Assembly: GCF_000619885.1 (NCBI RefSeq)
Contig: NZ_JHUZ01000006.1
Coordinates: forward strand, 434,001 to 498,000
DNA from: Balneatrix alpica DSM 16621
GTDB lineage: Bacteria; Pseudomonadota; Gammaproteobacteria; Pseudomonadales; Balneatricaceae
Length of the DNA: 64,000 nucleotides
Reading direction: 5' to 3'
Positions 53,217 through 61,654 of this stretch are shown in pieces. The notes beneath the pieces are model-generated. The model ran no database searches. It was not told the origin of the DNA and saw only the letters and a program-made list of their open reading frames with translations. The first letter of the stretch is position 1; each line of letters begins with the position of its first letter. A program made the position numbers and the translations under genes.

Positions 53217-54407
53217 ATGATTGAAGTAACAGAGTTAAATAAATCTTTTAAATCCTACAGCTCTCCTTATCAGCGATTGATTGAGGCGCTTTTTGGTAAA
53301 AAACGCCATAAGTCAATGCCTGTTCTTAAAAATATATCTTTTTCATTAAGGGATGGAGAGACTCTTGGTATTTTAGGCCGAAATGGTGCCGGAAAATCAA
53401 CACTATTGAAGCTTCTTGCTGGTGTCCTAGTTCAGGATTCTGGGTCTATTCAAACAAGTGGTAGCGTTGCGGCATTGCTTGAGCTGGGAACAGGGTTTGA
53501 TCCGGCCTTATCTGGAGCCGAAAATATTAAGCTTAATGGCTTATTAATTGGAATGTCAGAAAAGGATATTGAGGAAAGGCGAGAAGATATTGTCGCGTTC
53601 TCGGAGTTAGGTGAATTTATTCATCAGCCATTAAGAACGTACTCTTCTGGTATGGCCATGCGTTTGGCGTTTTCAATTGCAATACATGCTAATCCGAGCT
53701 GTTTTATTATTGATGAAGCATTATCTGTAGGTGATGGGCATTTTCAACAAAAGTGCTTCCAAAGAATTAAGGATTTTCAAGCTTCAGGAGGTAGTATAAT
53801 TTTTGTTTCTCATGACCTGAATGCAGTGAAGCTAATCTGTGATCGAGTAATAGTGCTTGAAAAGGGAGAGGTGTTTATTGATACCAATCCAGCTGATGCG
53901 GTTAATGTTTACAATAAAATATTATCTGGTCATGCAGAAGATTATTATGAGAGAGAGACAGCAGCATACGGTAATGAGCAGGCCGTTATTGTAGATGCTT
54001 ATTTGACGAATGAAAGTGTTAAAGCTGAAAATTTTGCCACAGGTGAAAACTGTAAATTAGTTTTAAGTGTCAAGGCGGTCGAGAATTTAAGTAATGTCAC
54101 TGTTGGTATGCTTATTCGAGATAGATTTGGCCAAGATATATTTGGGATAAATACTTTTCAGCTAGGCGGAGGTGTTGATTTATACAAAGGGGAGTTACAG
54201 CAGTTTTTACTTGAATTTCCTCTAAATATAGCCCCAGGTAAGTATACTATTACATTAGCTCTGCATGACTCAGATCACCATTTAGATCAGTGTTATCATT
54301 GGTGCGACAATATTATTCAGTTCGAAGTAGCGGGAGTCATTGGGCCAAAATTTAGTGGTGTATGTCGCTTACCAGTCATTTTCTCAGGCATTAGTCATGA
54401 AAGCTGA
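53217..54407 (+). CDS. wzt: Polysaccharide ABC transporter ATPase with glycan-recognition domain (Wzt)
   Basis: The export motor, 396 residues. Residues to about 245 form the nucleotide-binding domain with Walker A GRNGAGKST (54-62), the signature TYSSGMAMRLAFSIA and Walker B CFIIDEALSVGD. The last about 130 residues form an extra beta-rich domain like the Wzt C-terminal module, which in O8/O9a systems recognises the capped non-reducing end of the chain. The 11-base overlap with the next gene shows coupling. Confidence 0.92.
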   Translation: MIEVTELNKSFKSYSSPYQRLIEALFGKKRHKSMPVLKNISFSLRDGETLGILGRNGAGKSTLLKLLAGVLVQDSGSIQTSGSVAALLELGTGFDPALSGAENIKLNGLLIGMSEKDIEERREDIVAFSELGEFIHQPLRTYSSGMAMRLAFSIAIHANPSCFIIDEALSVGDGHFQQKCFQRIKDFQASGGSIIFVSHDLNAVKLICDRVIVLEKGEVFIDTNPADAVNVYNKILSGHAEDYYERETAAYGNEQAVIVDAYLTNESVKAENFATGENCKLVLSVKAVENLSNVTVGMLIRDRFGQDIFGINTFQLGGGVDLYKGELQQFLLEFPLNIAPGKYTITLALHDSDHHLDQCYHWCDNIIQFEVAGVIGPKFSGVCRLPVIFSGISHES

Positions 54408-55005
54408 CTACGATCCACACTACGTTACTAGTTGCGGGAGCGAAATCAGTAACTCTTTCCGCAAAAAGATGTTGGATTTTTTTGTTGCTTTAACTCTTTT
54501 ATTAAGTCTTAGTCCCTTAGTGATTTTTTTGTCTATTTTGCTCTTTGTCTTTTATGGCGAATCACCTATTTTTGTGCAAAAGAGAGTAGGGTTGAATGGG
54601 GCCGTTTTTAGGATATTTAAGCTTAGGACTATGCGCTCTTCTGGTAATGCTAACGTAATTACACCAATAGGTAAGGTGTTGCGTAAATATCGGCTGGATG
54701 AGTTGCCACAGCTGGTAAATGTGTTACTAGGGGATATGAGTTTGATTGGACCTCGTCCAGAAAGCTTGGAGTTAGCATATCTATATGAAAGTGAAGTAAG
54801 GTTTTTCGGATTGCGCCACTGTGTTAGGCCAGGAATAACTGGTTGGGCTCAAATTAACCAAGGGCATGTGATTGGCGTGGATCAAACAGAAAGGAAATTA
54901 GAGCTTGATTTGTATTACATAACTAATTGGACATTTTTGCTGGATATCTATATAGCATACAAAACCCTTGGGGTTGTTTTTGCTGGAAAAGAGAGAGTTG
55001 TTTAA
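54397..55005 (+). CDS. Initiating phosphoglycosyltransferase (monotopic, WcaJ/WbaP/PglC type)
   Basis: Transfers the first sugar phosphate to undecaprenyl phosphate. It has 202 residues from ATG 54397. The longer frame lies in wzt. One membrane re-entrant helix lies near 27-48. Catalytic motifs are VQKRVGLNGAVFRIFKLRTM, the Asp-Glu pair in YRLDELPQLVN, SLIGPRPE and VRPGITGWAQINQ. This is the minimal catalytic unit without the CoA-binding-like part of WcaJ. Acceptor sugar is unknown. Confidence 0.9.
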   Translation: MKADYDPHYVTSCGSEISNSFRKKMLDFFVALTLLLSLSPLVIFLSILLFVFYGESPIFVQKRVGLNGAVFRIFKLRTMRSSGNANVITPIGKVLRKYRLDELPQLVNVLLGDMSLIGPRPESLELAYLYESEVRFFGLRHCVRPGITGWAQINQGHVIGVDQTERKLELDLYYITNWTFLLDIYIAYKTLGVVFAGKERVV

Positions 55006-55006
55006 T

Positions 55007-56434
55007 ATGAATGAAGCGAAAAGTTTTCCTGAGTTGATGGCTGTAATTCAGGCAGAAGCAAGTGCCATTAAAAGTGTAGGCCAGCAAGTTGATAATTTTA
55101 AAGCAGTTAAGGCTGTTTCAGTTGTAAAAAGTGGCGATGTTAAAAATATTGCGTCTTTAATGCTGGCTAAGAAAAAGCTGGTGAATTTATTTTTGCTTGA
55201 TGCAAATAAGTTTGTCGAATTGGTGTATAGGTTTTTGTTAGGGCGAGCTGTTGATGCAGATGGTCTAGAGAATTATTCGAATGGCTTGCTAAAAGGAAAG
55301 ATTGCTAAGCTGGATGTGGTTGCTGACTTGGTAATGTCAAAAGAATTTTCCTTGGATAGGGCCATTGCTGTTGATGTTGGCCGTTTTATATTTTTGGCAA
55401 AGCAAGTTAAGCTTTTACGAAAAATTGGCAAGGTGCCTGGAGTGGGGCGGCTGGCAAGGTTAATTGTAAAACGCTGGGATATTAAAATTTCTCGTGAAGC
55501 ACTTTTTTTTATTAGCGATATTCTAGTAAATGAAAAGTTAATCGGTAAGAGTGAAGGTCGCGGGTTAGATAATTTATTGATGGAGATTGCTAACCTGAGT
55601 GAAGGCTTTCACGAACAAGAAGAAAAAATTGCTACTAAATTGAATCATGTTGATAAAGTTGTTTCGGCAGCTAAACATGATTTTTTTTATAAGTCAGAGC
55701 AACTACGTGTTGCCCTGAGTGGAAATTCTAATAGTTCTTTTGATGATAAATTTGTTGCGGCGACATTAAATGAAGTCGATGCTTTTTATGTGGCTTTTGA
55801 GAATGCTTGCCGTGGAAGTGAAAATGAAATTAGAGCCAGGCAGGAAAAATATTTACCTTTTATGCAGAAGGCTAAGGAGGATACGGGGTCGAATTTAGTT
55901 TTAGATATCGGCTGCGGACGGGGAGAGTGGATGTCTCTGCTAAAAGAGCATGCCTATACGTCTGAGGGAGTGGATGTTAATGCTGTGATGAGTACTCTTT
56001 GCCGGGAGAAAGGGCTAAGTTCAACACATGCGGACGCTGTCTCTTATTTAGAAAGGGTAAGTGATGGTCGGTATGCCTCTATTACTGCTTTTCATGTCAT
56101 TGAGCACCTACCGTTCCCTGTTCTTTTCCAACTTTGTAAACTTATTCATCAGAAGCTGTTATCTGGTGGTATTGTTGTTTTTGAAACACCGAATCCTGAA
56201 AATGTTTTGGTTGGCAGTCATACGTTTTATCATGATCCCACTCACCGTAATCCAATTACGCCTACATTAGCTGTTTTTATGCTTGAGTATTTTGGTTTTG
56301 TGAATGTCCAGGTTGAACGACTTAATCCATACCCTGAGTCGGCTAAAGTTGAAGGTTTTGATGATTTGACTGAACGCGTGAATGGGCATTTTTGTGGGCC
56401 TCAAGATTATGCTGTAATTGGATTCAAACCGTAG
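55007..56434 (+). CDS. DUF4214-domain / SAM-methyltransferase fusion (possible chain-terminator)
   Basis: A cytoplasmic protein of 475 residues from ATG 55007. Residues about 66-115 form a DUF4214 module (LVYRFLLGRAVDADGLENY, ending VMSKEF), then a linker with a KxEGxG-type basic stretch and coiled-coil-prone part to about 230. The class I methyltransferase follows, with motif I LDIGCGRGEW (299-308), VIEHLPF and FETPNPENV. The RGSENEIRARQEKYL lead-in fits glycan-capping methyltransferases such as WbdD. No kinase domain is present. It is one base after the phosphoglycosyltransferase gene. Confidence 0.82.
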   Translation: MNEAKSFPELMAVIQAEASAIKSVGQQVDNFKAVKAVSVVKSGDVKNIASLMLAKKKLVNLFLLDANKFVELVYRFLLGRAVDADGLENYSNGLLKGKIAKLDVVADLVMSKEFSLDRAIAVDVGRFIFLAKQVKLLRKIGKVPGVGRLARLIVKRWDIKISREALFFISDILVNEKLIGKSEGRGLDNLLMEIANLSEGFHEQEEKIATKLNHVDKVVSAAKHDFFYKSEQLRVALSGNSNSSFDDKFVAATLNEVDAFYVAFENACRGSENEIRARQEKYLPFMQKAKEDTGSNLVLDIGCGRGEWMSLLKEHAYTSEGVDVNAVMSTLCREKGLSSTHADAVSYLERVSDGRYASITAFHVIEHLPFPVLFQLCKLIHQKLLSGGIVVFETPNPENVLVGSHTFYHDPTHRNPITPTLAVFMLEYFGFVNVQVERLNPYPESAKVEGFDDLTERVNGHFCGPQDYAVIGFKP

Positions 56435-56441
56435 AATTATT

Positions 56442-57470
56442 ATGAAAATTATACTGACAGCCAATAATGTTCCTTTTATTCAAGGCGGTGCAGAGTTTCA
56501 TGTTGCAAACTTAGAAAGGTCCATGCGTGCTCATGGGCACGATGTTTGTACAATTAAGCTACCTTTTCACTTCTCTCCCTATGAAGAAGTAGAGAGGTTA
56601 ATGGCTTACTGCTCTGAAAGTAAATTGAAAAGCTTTAATGGCCATGCTGTGGATAAGGTTGTGAGCTTACAGTTTCCTGGGTATGGGATGAGCCACCCTG
56701 AGCACATTGTATGGGTAATGCATCAATATCGTGCTGTTTATGAGCTATATGATGCCAATCAGACTGATGAGAAGTTAAAAAGCCTTAAGAAAAATATTGA
56801 ACAGTATGATTGTTCAGCTTTTGAAAAGGCAAAGAAAGTTTTTGCTAACTCAGAACGAGTGGCAGAAAGAATACGTCAGTATAATGGGTTCGAAGCGACC
56901 CGTTTGTACCATCCCCCACCTAATGCTGATACTTTTTATTCTGCGAAGTCATTCAACTATATTTTTTGCCCAAGTCGGTTAGAACGACTCAAAAGGCAGG
57001 ATTTGTTGATAGAGGCTGCACGTTATATTAAGAGTCCTTTGTATATTGTTATTGCTGGTACAGGTGGGCAGCAAGATTATTACCAAGGGCTAATTGAGAA
57101 GTATGATCTTGCTGATAAAGTTAAGCTGCTTGGAAGTGTGACAGAGCAAGAGAAAATTGCTCTTTATGCCAGGGCTCATAGCGTTTTCTTTGCTCCCTTT
57201 GATGAAGACTATGGGTATATTACTCTGGAAGCTTTTTATTCTGGCAAGCCGGTGATTACTTGCACTGACTCTGGTGGGCCACTTGAGTTTGTTCAACATC
57301 AAGAAAATGGTTGGGTTTGCAAACCAGATCCGCAAGAAATTGCGAGAGTGATTGATGAAAGCTATGCCAATCGATCACATACAGAAGATATGGGATTGTT
57401 TGCAAAGGAATATATCGAAAAATTAGACCTTAATTGGAATAAGGTAGTCGATACGCTGCTAGGAGACTAA
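56442..57470 (+). CDS. Glycosyltransferase family 4
   Basis: A 342-residue GT-B enzyme from ATG 56442. Motifs: NNVPFIQGGAEFHVANLERS (N-terminal), FCPSRLERLKRQDLLIEAAR, then DEDYGYITLEAFYSGKPVI with the EX7E-like core. It resembles the first half of the next gene (DEDYGLITIESFLSSKPI), so the two are probably paralogues. Start lies seven bases after the methyltransferase stop. The sugar is unknown. Confidence 0.87.
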   Translation: MKIILTANNVPFIQGGAEFHVANLERSMRAHGHDVCTIKLPFHFSPYEEVERLMAYCSESKLKSFNGHAVDKVVSLQFPGYGMSHPEHIVWVMHQYRAVYELYDANQTDEKLKSLKKNIEQYDCSAFEKAKKVFANSERVAERIRQYNGFEATRLYHPPPNADTFYSAKSFNYIFCPSRLERLKRQDLLIEAARYIKSPLYIVIAGTGGQQDYYQGLIEKYDLADKVKLLGSVTEQEKIALYARAHSVFFAPFDEDYGYITLEAFYSGKPVITCTDSGGPLEFVQHQENGWVCKPDPQEIARVIDESYANRSHTEDMGLFAKEYIEKLDLNWNKVVDTLLGD

Positions 57471-57472
57471 CT

Positions 57473-59800
57473 TTGAAAGTGGCAATTATTGCTCCCAGTC
57501 CCGTCCCTTTTACGATTGGTGGTGCAGAGAAGTTATGGCTTGGTATGCAAAGCCATTTTAATAGTTTGCCAGGGGTGCAGTGTGAATTAATAAAGGTTGT
57601 TGTTGATGAACGGACCTTTTCTGGAGTGTTGGCGGCGTATCGAGACTTTAGTCAGTTAAGTCTGAGCCATTTTGATCTAGTTATTTCTACTAAGTATCCG
57701 GCGTGGATGGTCAAGCATGATAATCATATTGTTTACATGCAGCATAAATTGCGTGGACTATATGACGCTTACCACTTTTGTAAAAAGCCTACTTACTTTT
57801 CTCCTGTTAGCGATCAGGAAATTGAGTTAAAAGAAAGTTTAGATCGTTTGAATGATCATAAGGATCTACCAGCTTTCTTTAATTTATTGCAAAAGCAGGG
57901 TTACTTTAGTGGCGAAAAGGATGACTGCTTTCCTGGGCCCATCGCGCGAGCCATTGTTCATGCTTTAGATAGAGTGGGTTTGTCACCTCACTCCATTGAA
58001 AGATATTTTTGTATTTCCAAGAATGTAAGGGAAAGACAAGATTACTTTCCTGATGGTGTTTATCCTAGGGTTTTATATCATCCTAGTGATTTGTGTAATT
58101 ATCGGTGTGTTACGCCGGAGCATATTTTTACAGTTAGTCGGCTGGATTCTGCTAAGAGAATCGATTTGCTTGTTTCTGCTTATAGGAAGAGCACTTGCCA
58201 AGTTAAGTTTTATATTGCGGGAGAAGGCGCAGAGAGAGCGAGGCTTGAAAAGCTGGCAGGGGGGGATGAGCGGATTGTATTTGTTGGTCGGTTAACGGAT
58301 GAAGAAATATTAGATTATTACTCAAAGTCATATTTTATTCCTTATGTTCCTTATGATGAGGATTACGGCTTAATTACCATTGAGAGCTTCTTATCATCTA
58401 AACCCATCCTGACTTGTAGTGATTCTGGGGGTTCGCTGGAGTGGGTACAGCATAATGTGACTGGCTTTGTCGCCGAGCCAACAGAGCAAAGCCTTAGCGC
58501 TGCATTTAATTATCTTGGGGATAATCTAGAGCAGGTTGCCCAGATGGGGCGTAATGCTTTTGATTTGGTGAAGCGTAAAATTAGCTGGGATAATATTGCC
58601 GGTGTGCTATTGGCGGAAAAACATGCGAAGTCTATTGCTATTGTAAATGATTTCTGCGTATATCCGCCAGTGAGTGGTGGGCAGGCACGAGTATTTTACC
58701 TTGCCCAAGCTTTGTCGAGTTATATTAATGTTCGCTTGATTTGTTTTTCGCCTGAAGGTGGGCAGGCTAAAGAGCTGCAGATTTCGCGCAGTTTTGTTAT
58801 TCAAGAGATACCGAAGCCGCAAGGGTTTAATCAGCATATGATTAAGCTGGAAGATGAGCTTAATTGTAGTGCAGGGGATATTGCGGCTATGCTTTTTTTG
58901 CCGAAAGTATTTTCTGATTTTTTAGCGCTGCTCAAGAAAAGTCTAAAAGGGTATAAAACAGTAGTCTGTGAACATGCCTATGTATACCCAGTTGTTAAAG
59001 CGGTTCATCGCGCTAACTTTATCTATGATGCGCATAATGTTGAGTATGATATTAAGCATAGTATTTGGCAGGGTTCTGGCAAAGAGAAAGCATTAAACCA
59101 ACTGTTAAAGGTTGAAAAAGAATTGTGGCTGCATGCTAAGCTGGTGTTGGCCTGTTCTGCAAAAGATATTGATCGTTTTCAGCAACTCTATGGTAAAAGA
59201 AGGCATGCTGATCCTGTATTGTTGCCGAATGGTGTGGTGTACCAGCCTTTGTGTCTAGATGAAGAAAGACGTGCTCAAATTCGGACGAAGCTAGGGGTAG
59301 TCAAGCGCAAAGTTTGCGTTTTTATTGGGAGTCGTCATCAGCCTAATGTTGTGGCACTTAATGAAATACTGATGACGGCAGCACAATTGCATGATGTTGA
59401 TTTCTGGGTGCTGGGCAATGTTTGTGAGGCAGTTAAGGATACTGTACCTGCTAATGTCACCTTATGGGGTACCGTCGCAGATGCGGAAAAACATGTGCTC
59501 TTGGAGTGTGCTGATGTTGGGTTAAACCTAGTTTATTCTGGCTCGGGTACTAACTTGAAAGTATTGGACTATTTGGCCCATGGTTTACAGGTTATTACCA
59601 CTCAGGTGGGGGCCAGGGGGTTTGAGTCTATCCCCTCTCAGTTGTTGAAGATTGTCGATGACCATGCGTGGGGTAATCTCGTGATCGGCTTGGCAGAGGC
59701 CGATGCTAATAGCCGAATACAAGCTAATCAAAGTGTTTATCACTATGGTTGGCATGCGCTAGTTGAATCGGTTGTTGATGAAGTGTTGGCTATTTGCTAG
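57473..59800 (+). CDS. Bifunctional two-domain glycosyltransferase (GT4-GT4)
   Basis: A 775-residue protein with two GT-B domains in tandem. It starts at TTG 57473, with AGGAG at 57461, two bases after the previous gene. No ATG fits. The first domain (to about 380) has PSPVPFTIGGAEKLWLGM and DEDYGLITIESFLSSKP. The second (about 382-775) starts at IAIVNDFCVYPPVSGGQARV and has SGSGTNLKVLDYLAHG. Such fusions often build a repeat unit with two linkages. A terminator follows at 59838. Confidence 0.87.
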   Translation: MKVAIIAPSPVPFTIGGAEKLWLGMQSHFNSLPGVQCELIKVVVDERTFSGVLAAYRDFSQLSLSHFDLVISTKYPAWMVKHDNHIVYMQHKLRGLYDAYHFCKKPTYFSPVSDQEIELKESLDRLNDHKDLPAFFNLLQKQGYFSGEKDDCFPGPIARAIVHALDRVGLSPHSIERYFCISKNVRERQDYFPDGVYPRVLYHPSDLCNYRCVTPEHIFTVSRLDSAKRIDLLVSAYRKSTCQVKFYIAGEGAERARLEKLAGGDERIVFVGRLTDEEILDYYSKSYFIPYVPYDEDYGLITIESFLSSKPILTCSDSGGSLEWVQHNVTGFVAEPTEQSLSAAFNYLGDNLEQVAQMGRNAFDLVKRKISWDNIAGVLLAEKHAKSIAIVNDFCVYPPVSGGQARVFYLAQALSSYINVRLICFSPEGGQAKELQISRSFVIQEIPKPQGFNQHMIKLEDELNCSAGDIAAMLFLPKVFSDFLALLKKSLKGYKTVVCEHAYVYPVVKAVHRANFIYDAHNVEYDIKHSIWQGSGKEKALNQLLKVEKELWLHAKLVLACSAKDIDRFQQLYGKRRHADPVLLPNGVVYQPLCLDEERRAQIRTKLGVVKRKVCVFIGSRHQPNVVALNEILMTAAQLHDVDFWVLGNVCEAVKDTVPANVTLWGTVADAEKHVLLECADVGLNLVYSGSGTNLKVLDYLAHGLQVITTQVGARGFESIPSQLLKIVDDHAWGNLVIGLAEADANSRIQANQSVYHYGWHALVESVVDEVLAIC

Positions 59801-59837
59801 CCCCGCCTATCGGGCCGAAGGTTGTATCAAGTAAAAG

Positions 59838-59871
59838 GAGGGGAAGCATTAGCGAGATGCTTCCTCTTTTT
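59838..59871 (+). terminator. Intrinsic terminator of the polysaccharide cluster
   Basis: GGAAGCAT (59842-59849) and ATGCTTCC (59857-59864) pair around TAGCGAG, extended by GAGG/CCTC with one bulge, and run into TCTTTTT. It closes the glycosyltransferase operon, 38 bases after its last stop. Confidence 0.85.
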
Positions 59872-60063
59872 ACTGGGAAGTACGGCCTTTACGGCGGCGG
59901 CAATGCCTCTGGGATTAACCGGCTACCTGATCCAGAAGGGGCCGCCTATTGGCAGTCGCGTTTTGATAGTGGGTTAAAGGATGACAAATTGAATGATGCC
60001 TTTCATGGTGGGATTAAAAACTCCGACTGCGCCATTGCGCCTACGGGCGGATTTTGTAATTAA
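59857..60063 (+). pseudogene. DUF4214-like remnant or very short gene
   Basis: A 68-residue frame with GLYGGGNASG, LPDPEGAAYWQSRFDSGL and LNDAFHGGIKNSD, which resembles one DUF4214 module, and a CAIAPTGGFC tail. Its only ATG lies inside the terminator stem and has no well-spaced ribosome site, although AAGGAGG is 13 bases away. I take it as a remnant of a longer gene. A real small protein cannot be excluded. Confidence 0.4.
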
Positions 60064-60099
60064 CTTTTTTGCAGGTTAATGGCAAAAACCTGCAACAGA

Positions 60100-60135
60100 C
60101 AATAAAGTCAATTATTTATATGATTGGCTTTATTG
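60100..60135 (+). repeat. Long hairpin before the DUF4214 gene
   Basis: CAATAAAGTCAAT (60100-60112) pairs with ATTGGCTTTATTG (60123-60135) over 13 positions with one G-U pair. A second stem TTGCAGGTT/AACCTGCAA lies at 60069-60077 and 60087-60095. No T run follows, so neither is a terminator. They may shape the leader of the gene at 60161. Confidence 0.5.
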
Positions 60136-60160
60136 AAATTGCTTAAAGGGACGTTTAGCT

Positions 60161-61603
60161 ATGCACCTCTTTCACCGATACTTTACGGCGGTTAAAAAAG
60201 AAGCGGAGACTGGTCAATTGCTAGCTTCATCCCATTATAATCGGGATGTTGGTTACTATATTGTTGGGCAAAGTAAGCTATTTGAGGGATGGGGCGGCTC
60301 GTTAGCATTTCATTATTATAACAATCCATTTAACGGCGCTAATTATATGAGTAGCCGTTATACGCCCTATGTGACCAGCAAACAAAATACGGCGGGCTGG
60401 GATGCCTTAACCGACCCTAACTTTCCGCGCCCCAAAATGGGGCAGGCGGAAAAGGTGGTCAGTAAGTACCAAAACCTGAGTGAGAGTACCTGGTTTGGTT
60501 TACTGATGGGGGAAACCTATCAGGTCAATAGTGCAGTCTCGGTGGAGATTCATCCCTATTGGGAGCGGATGATGCTGGACTCCCTGCTGCGGGATATTGC
60601 GGGCAAAAAGTCCGTTCCCTTTAGTGGCAGTAAAAGTGCCTTTGATACCCACTACTTTGAAAGTGGCTTGGCCCACCCAGAGATTGCTCCGGTGGTGAAT
60701 ATGAACCCTGAGCAATTTGATGCGCAAACCGTATTCTTCCTGCTTAACTCCCTGACTTTTATGAAGCTCAGTGAGGCCGATAAGTTTAGCTTTATGACCC
60801 TGACAACGGTGAATCAGGTGGCTTTTACCCTGTTGGAGAGTGTGGAGCAAAAAGCAGCTTTTTTGGCTCAACATGCAGGGGAGGTGGAGATAGTGGATCG
60901 TAAGGGGTCTTACTATTATCTTGACCCAAAAATTGACGTATCGAGCAAAGCAGAGTCCCATTACATTGATTTATCGCCTAACTATCAAAAGGCGGTGGAT
61001 TTAATGCACAGCAAGGGCATGAGCAAAACCGATTTGTTTAATGCCTGGAAAGCGGAGTTTCAGGCCCAAACCCAGGATATGGACTTTAGCCAAGTGCGGG
61101 ATGAACTCAAGGGCGTGTTCCAGCTTTATAAGGGCATGTTAGATCGCGTACCGGACAAGGGCGGCTATGAGTATTGGTTAGGGCGGCTCAATAACGGGGA
61201 GATTCTGGAAAAGCTGGCCTTGGACTTTGCGTGGTCAGCGGAGTTTCAGACCAAGGCAGGGGGCACCCCAGGTAGTGCACCGACCTTTGATCAAACCCTG
61301 ACGGCGCTTTATAAAGTGGTACTGGGGCGTGATCCCGATGCGGGTGGTTATGCCTGGTGGCAGGATTACTTTAATCAGAGTAATGATCTGGGGCGAGTGG
61401 TGACGGGCTTTACTTGGTCGCCTGAGTATGAAAGCAAGGTAGACGAGGATGTTACCGCTTGGCTTGTCACCAATTATGGCCCCAATCTACGGGAGATGGA
61501 TTGGCATAAGGTAGGCTTTGATCAAGCTGAGATTGACAGCATCAAGCCAGTTGGGGTGTTTGATTACAACGCAGTAGATGGGTATGCGGGAGTGATGCTA
61601 TGA
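60161..61603 (+). CDS. DUF4214-repeat protein with a novel N-terminal region
   Basis: A 480-residue protein of unknown function. AAAGGGA lies before ATG 60161. Two DUF4214 modules sit near residues 316-363 (QLYKGMLDRVPDKGGYEYWL, ending SAEF) and 378-424 (LYKVVLGRDPDAGGYAWW, ending SPEY). Residues 1-310 match no family I recognise. They are rich in Tyr, Phe and His and contain no signal peptide or membrane helix. Base composition is closer to the chromosome than the cluster upstream. A terminator follows at 61625. DUF4214 occurs in secreted and S-layer-like proteins, but the lack of a signal means a type I or other route, or a cytoplasmic role. Confidence 0.75.
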   Translation: MHLFHRYFTAVKKEAETGQLLASSHYNRDVGYYIVGQSKLFEGWGGSLAFHYYNNPFNGANYMSSRYTPYVTSKQNTAGWDALTDPNFPRPKMGQAEKVVSKYQNLSESTWFGLLMGETYQVNSAVSVEIHPYWERMMLDSLLRDIAGKKSVPFSGSKSAFDTHYFESGLAHPEIAPVVNMNPEQFDAQTVFFLLNSLTFMKLSEADKFSFMTLTTVNQVAFTLLESVEQKAAFLAQHAGEVEIVDRKGSYYYLDPKIDVSSKAESHYIDLSPNYQKAVDLMHSKGMSKTDLFNAWKAEFQAQTQDMDFSQVRDELKGVFQLYKGMLDRVPDKGGYEYWLGRLNNGEILEKLALDFAWSAEFQTKAGGTPGSAPTFDQTLTALYKVVLGRDPDAGGYAWWQDYFNQSNDLGRVVTGFTWSPEYESKVDEDVTAWLVTNYGPNLREMDWHKVGFDQAEIDSIKPVGVFDYNAVDGYAGVML

Positions 61604-61624
61604 GTTTATTGGGGCGTATGTTTT

Positions 61625-61654
61625 GAAGGGCGATGCGCCCTTCATTGCATTTTT
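61625..61654 (+). terminator. Terminator after the DUF4214 gene
   Basis: GAAGGGCG (61625-61632), loop ATG, CGCCCTTC (61636-61643), then ATTGCATTTTT. The U tail serves the plus strand. gmhA ends here on the minus strand. Confidence 0.8.

Noticed and set aside
59848-59860. ATT start for the DUF4214 remnant behind a perfect AAGGAGG
   Set aside because: The same bases form the terminator stem, which explains the purine run better. ATT starts are very rare.
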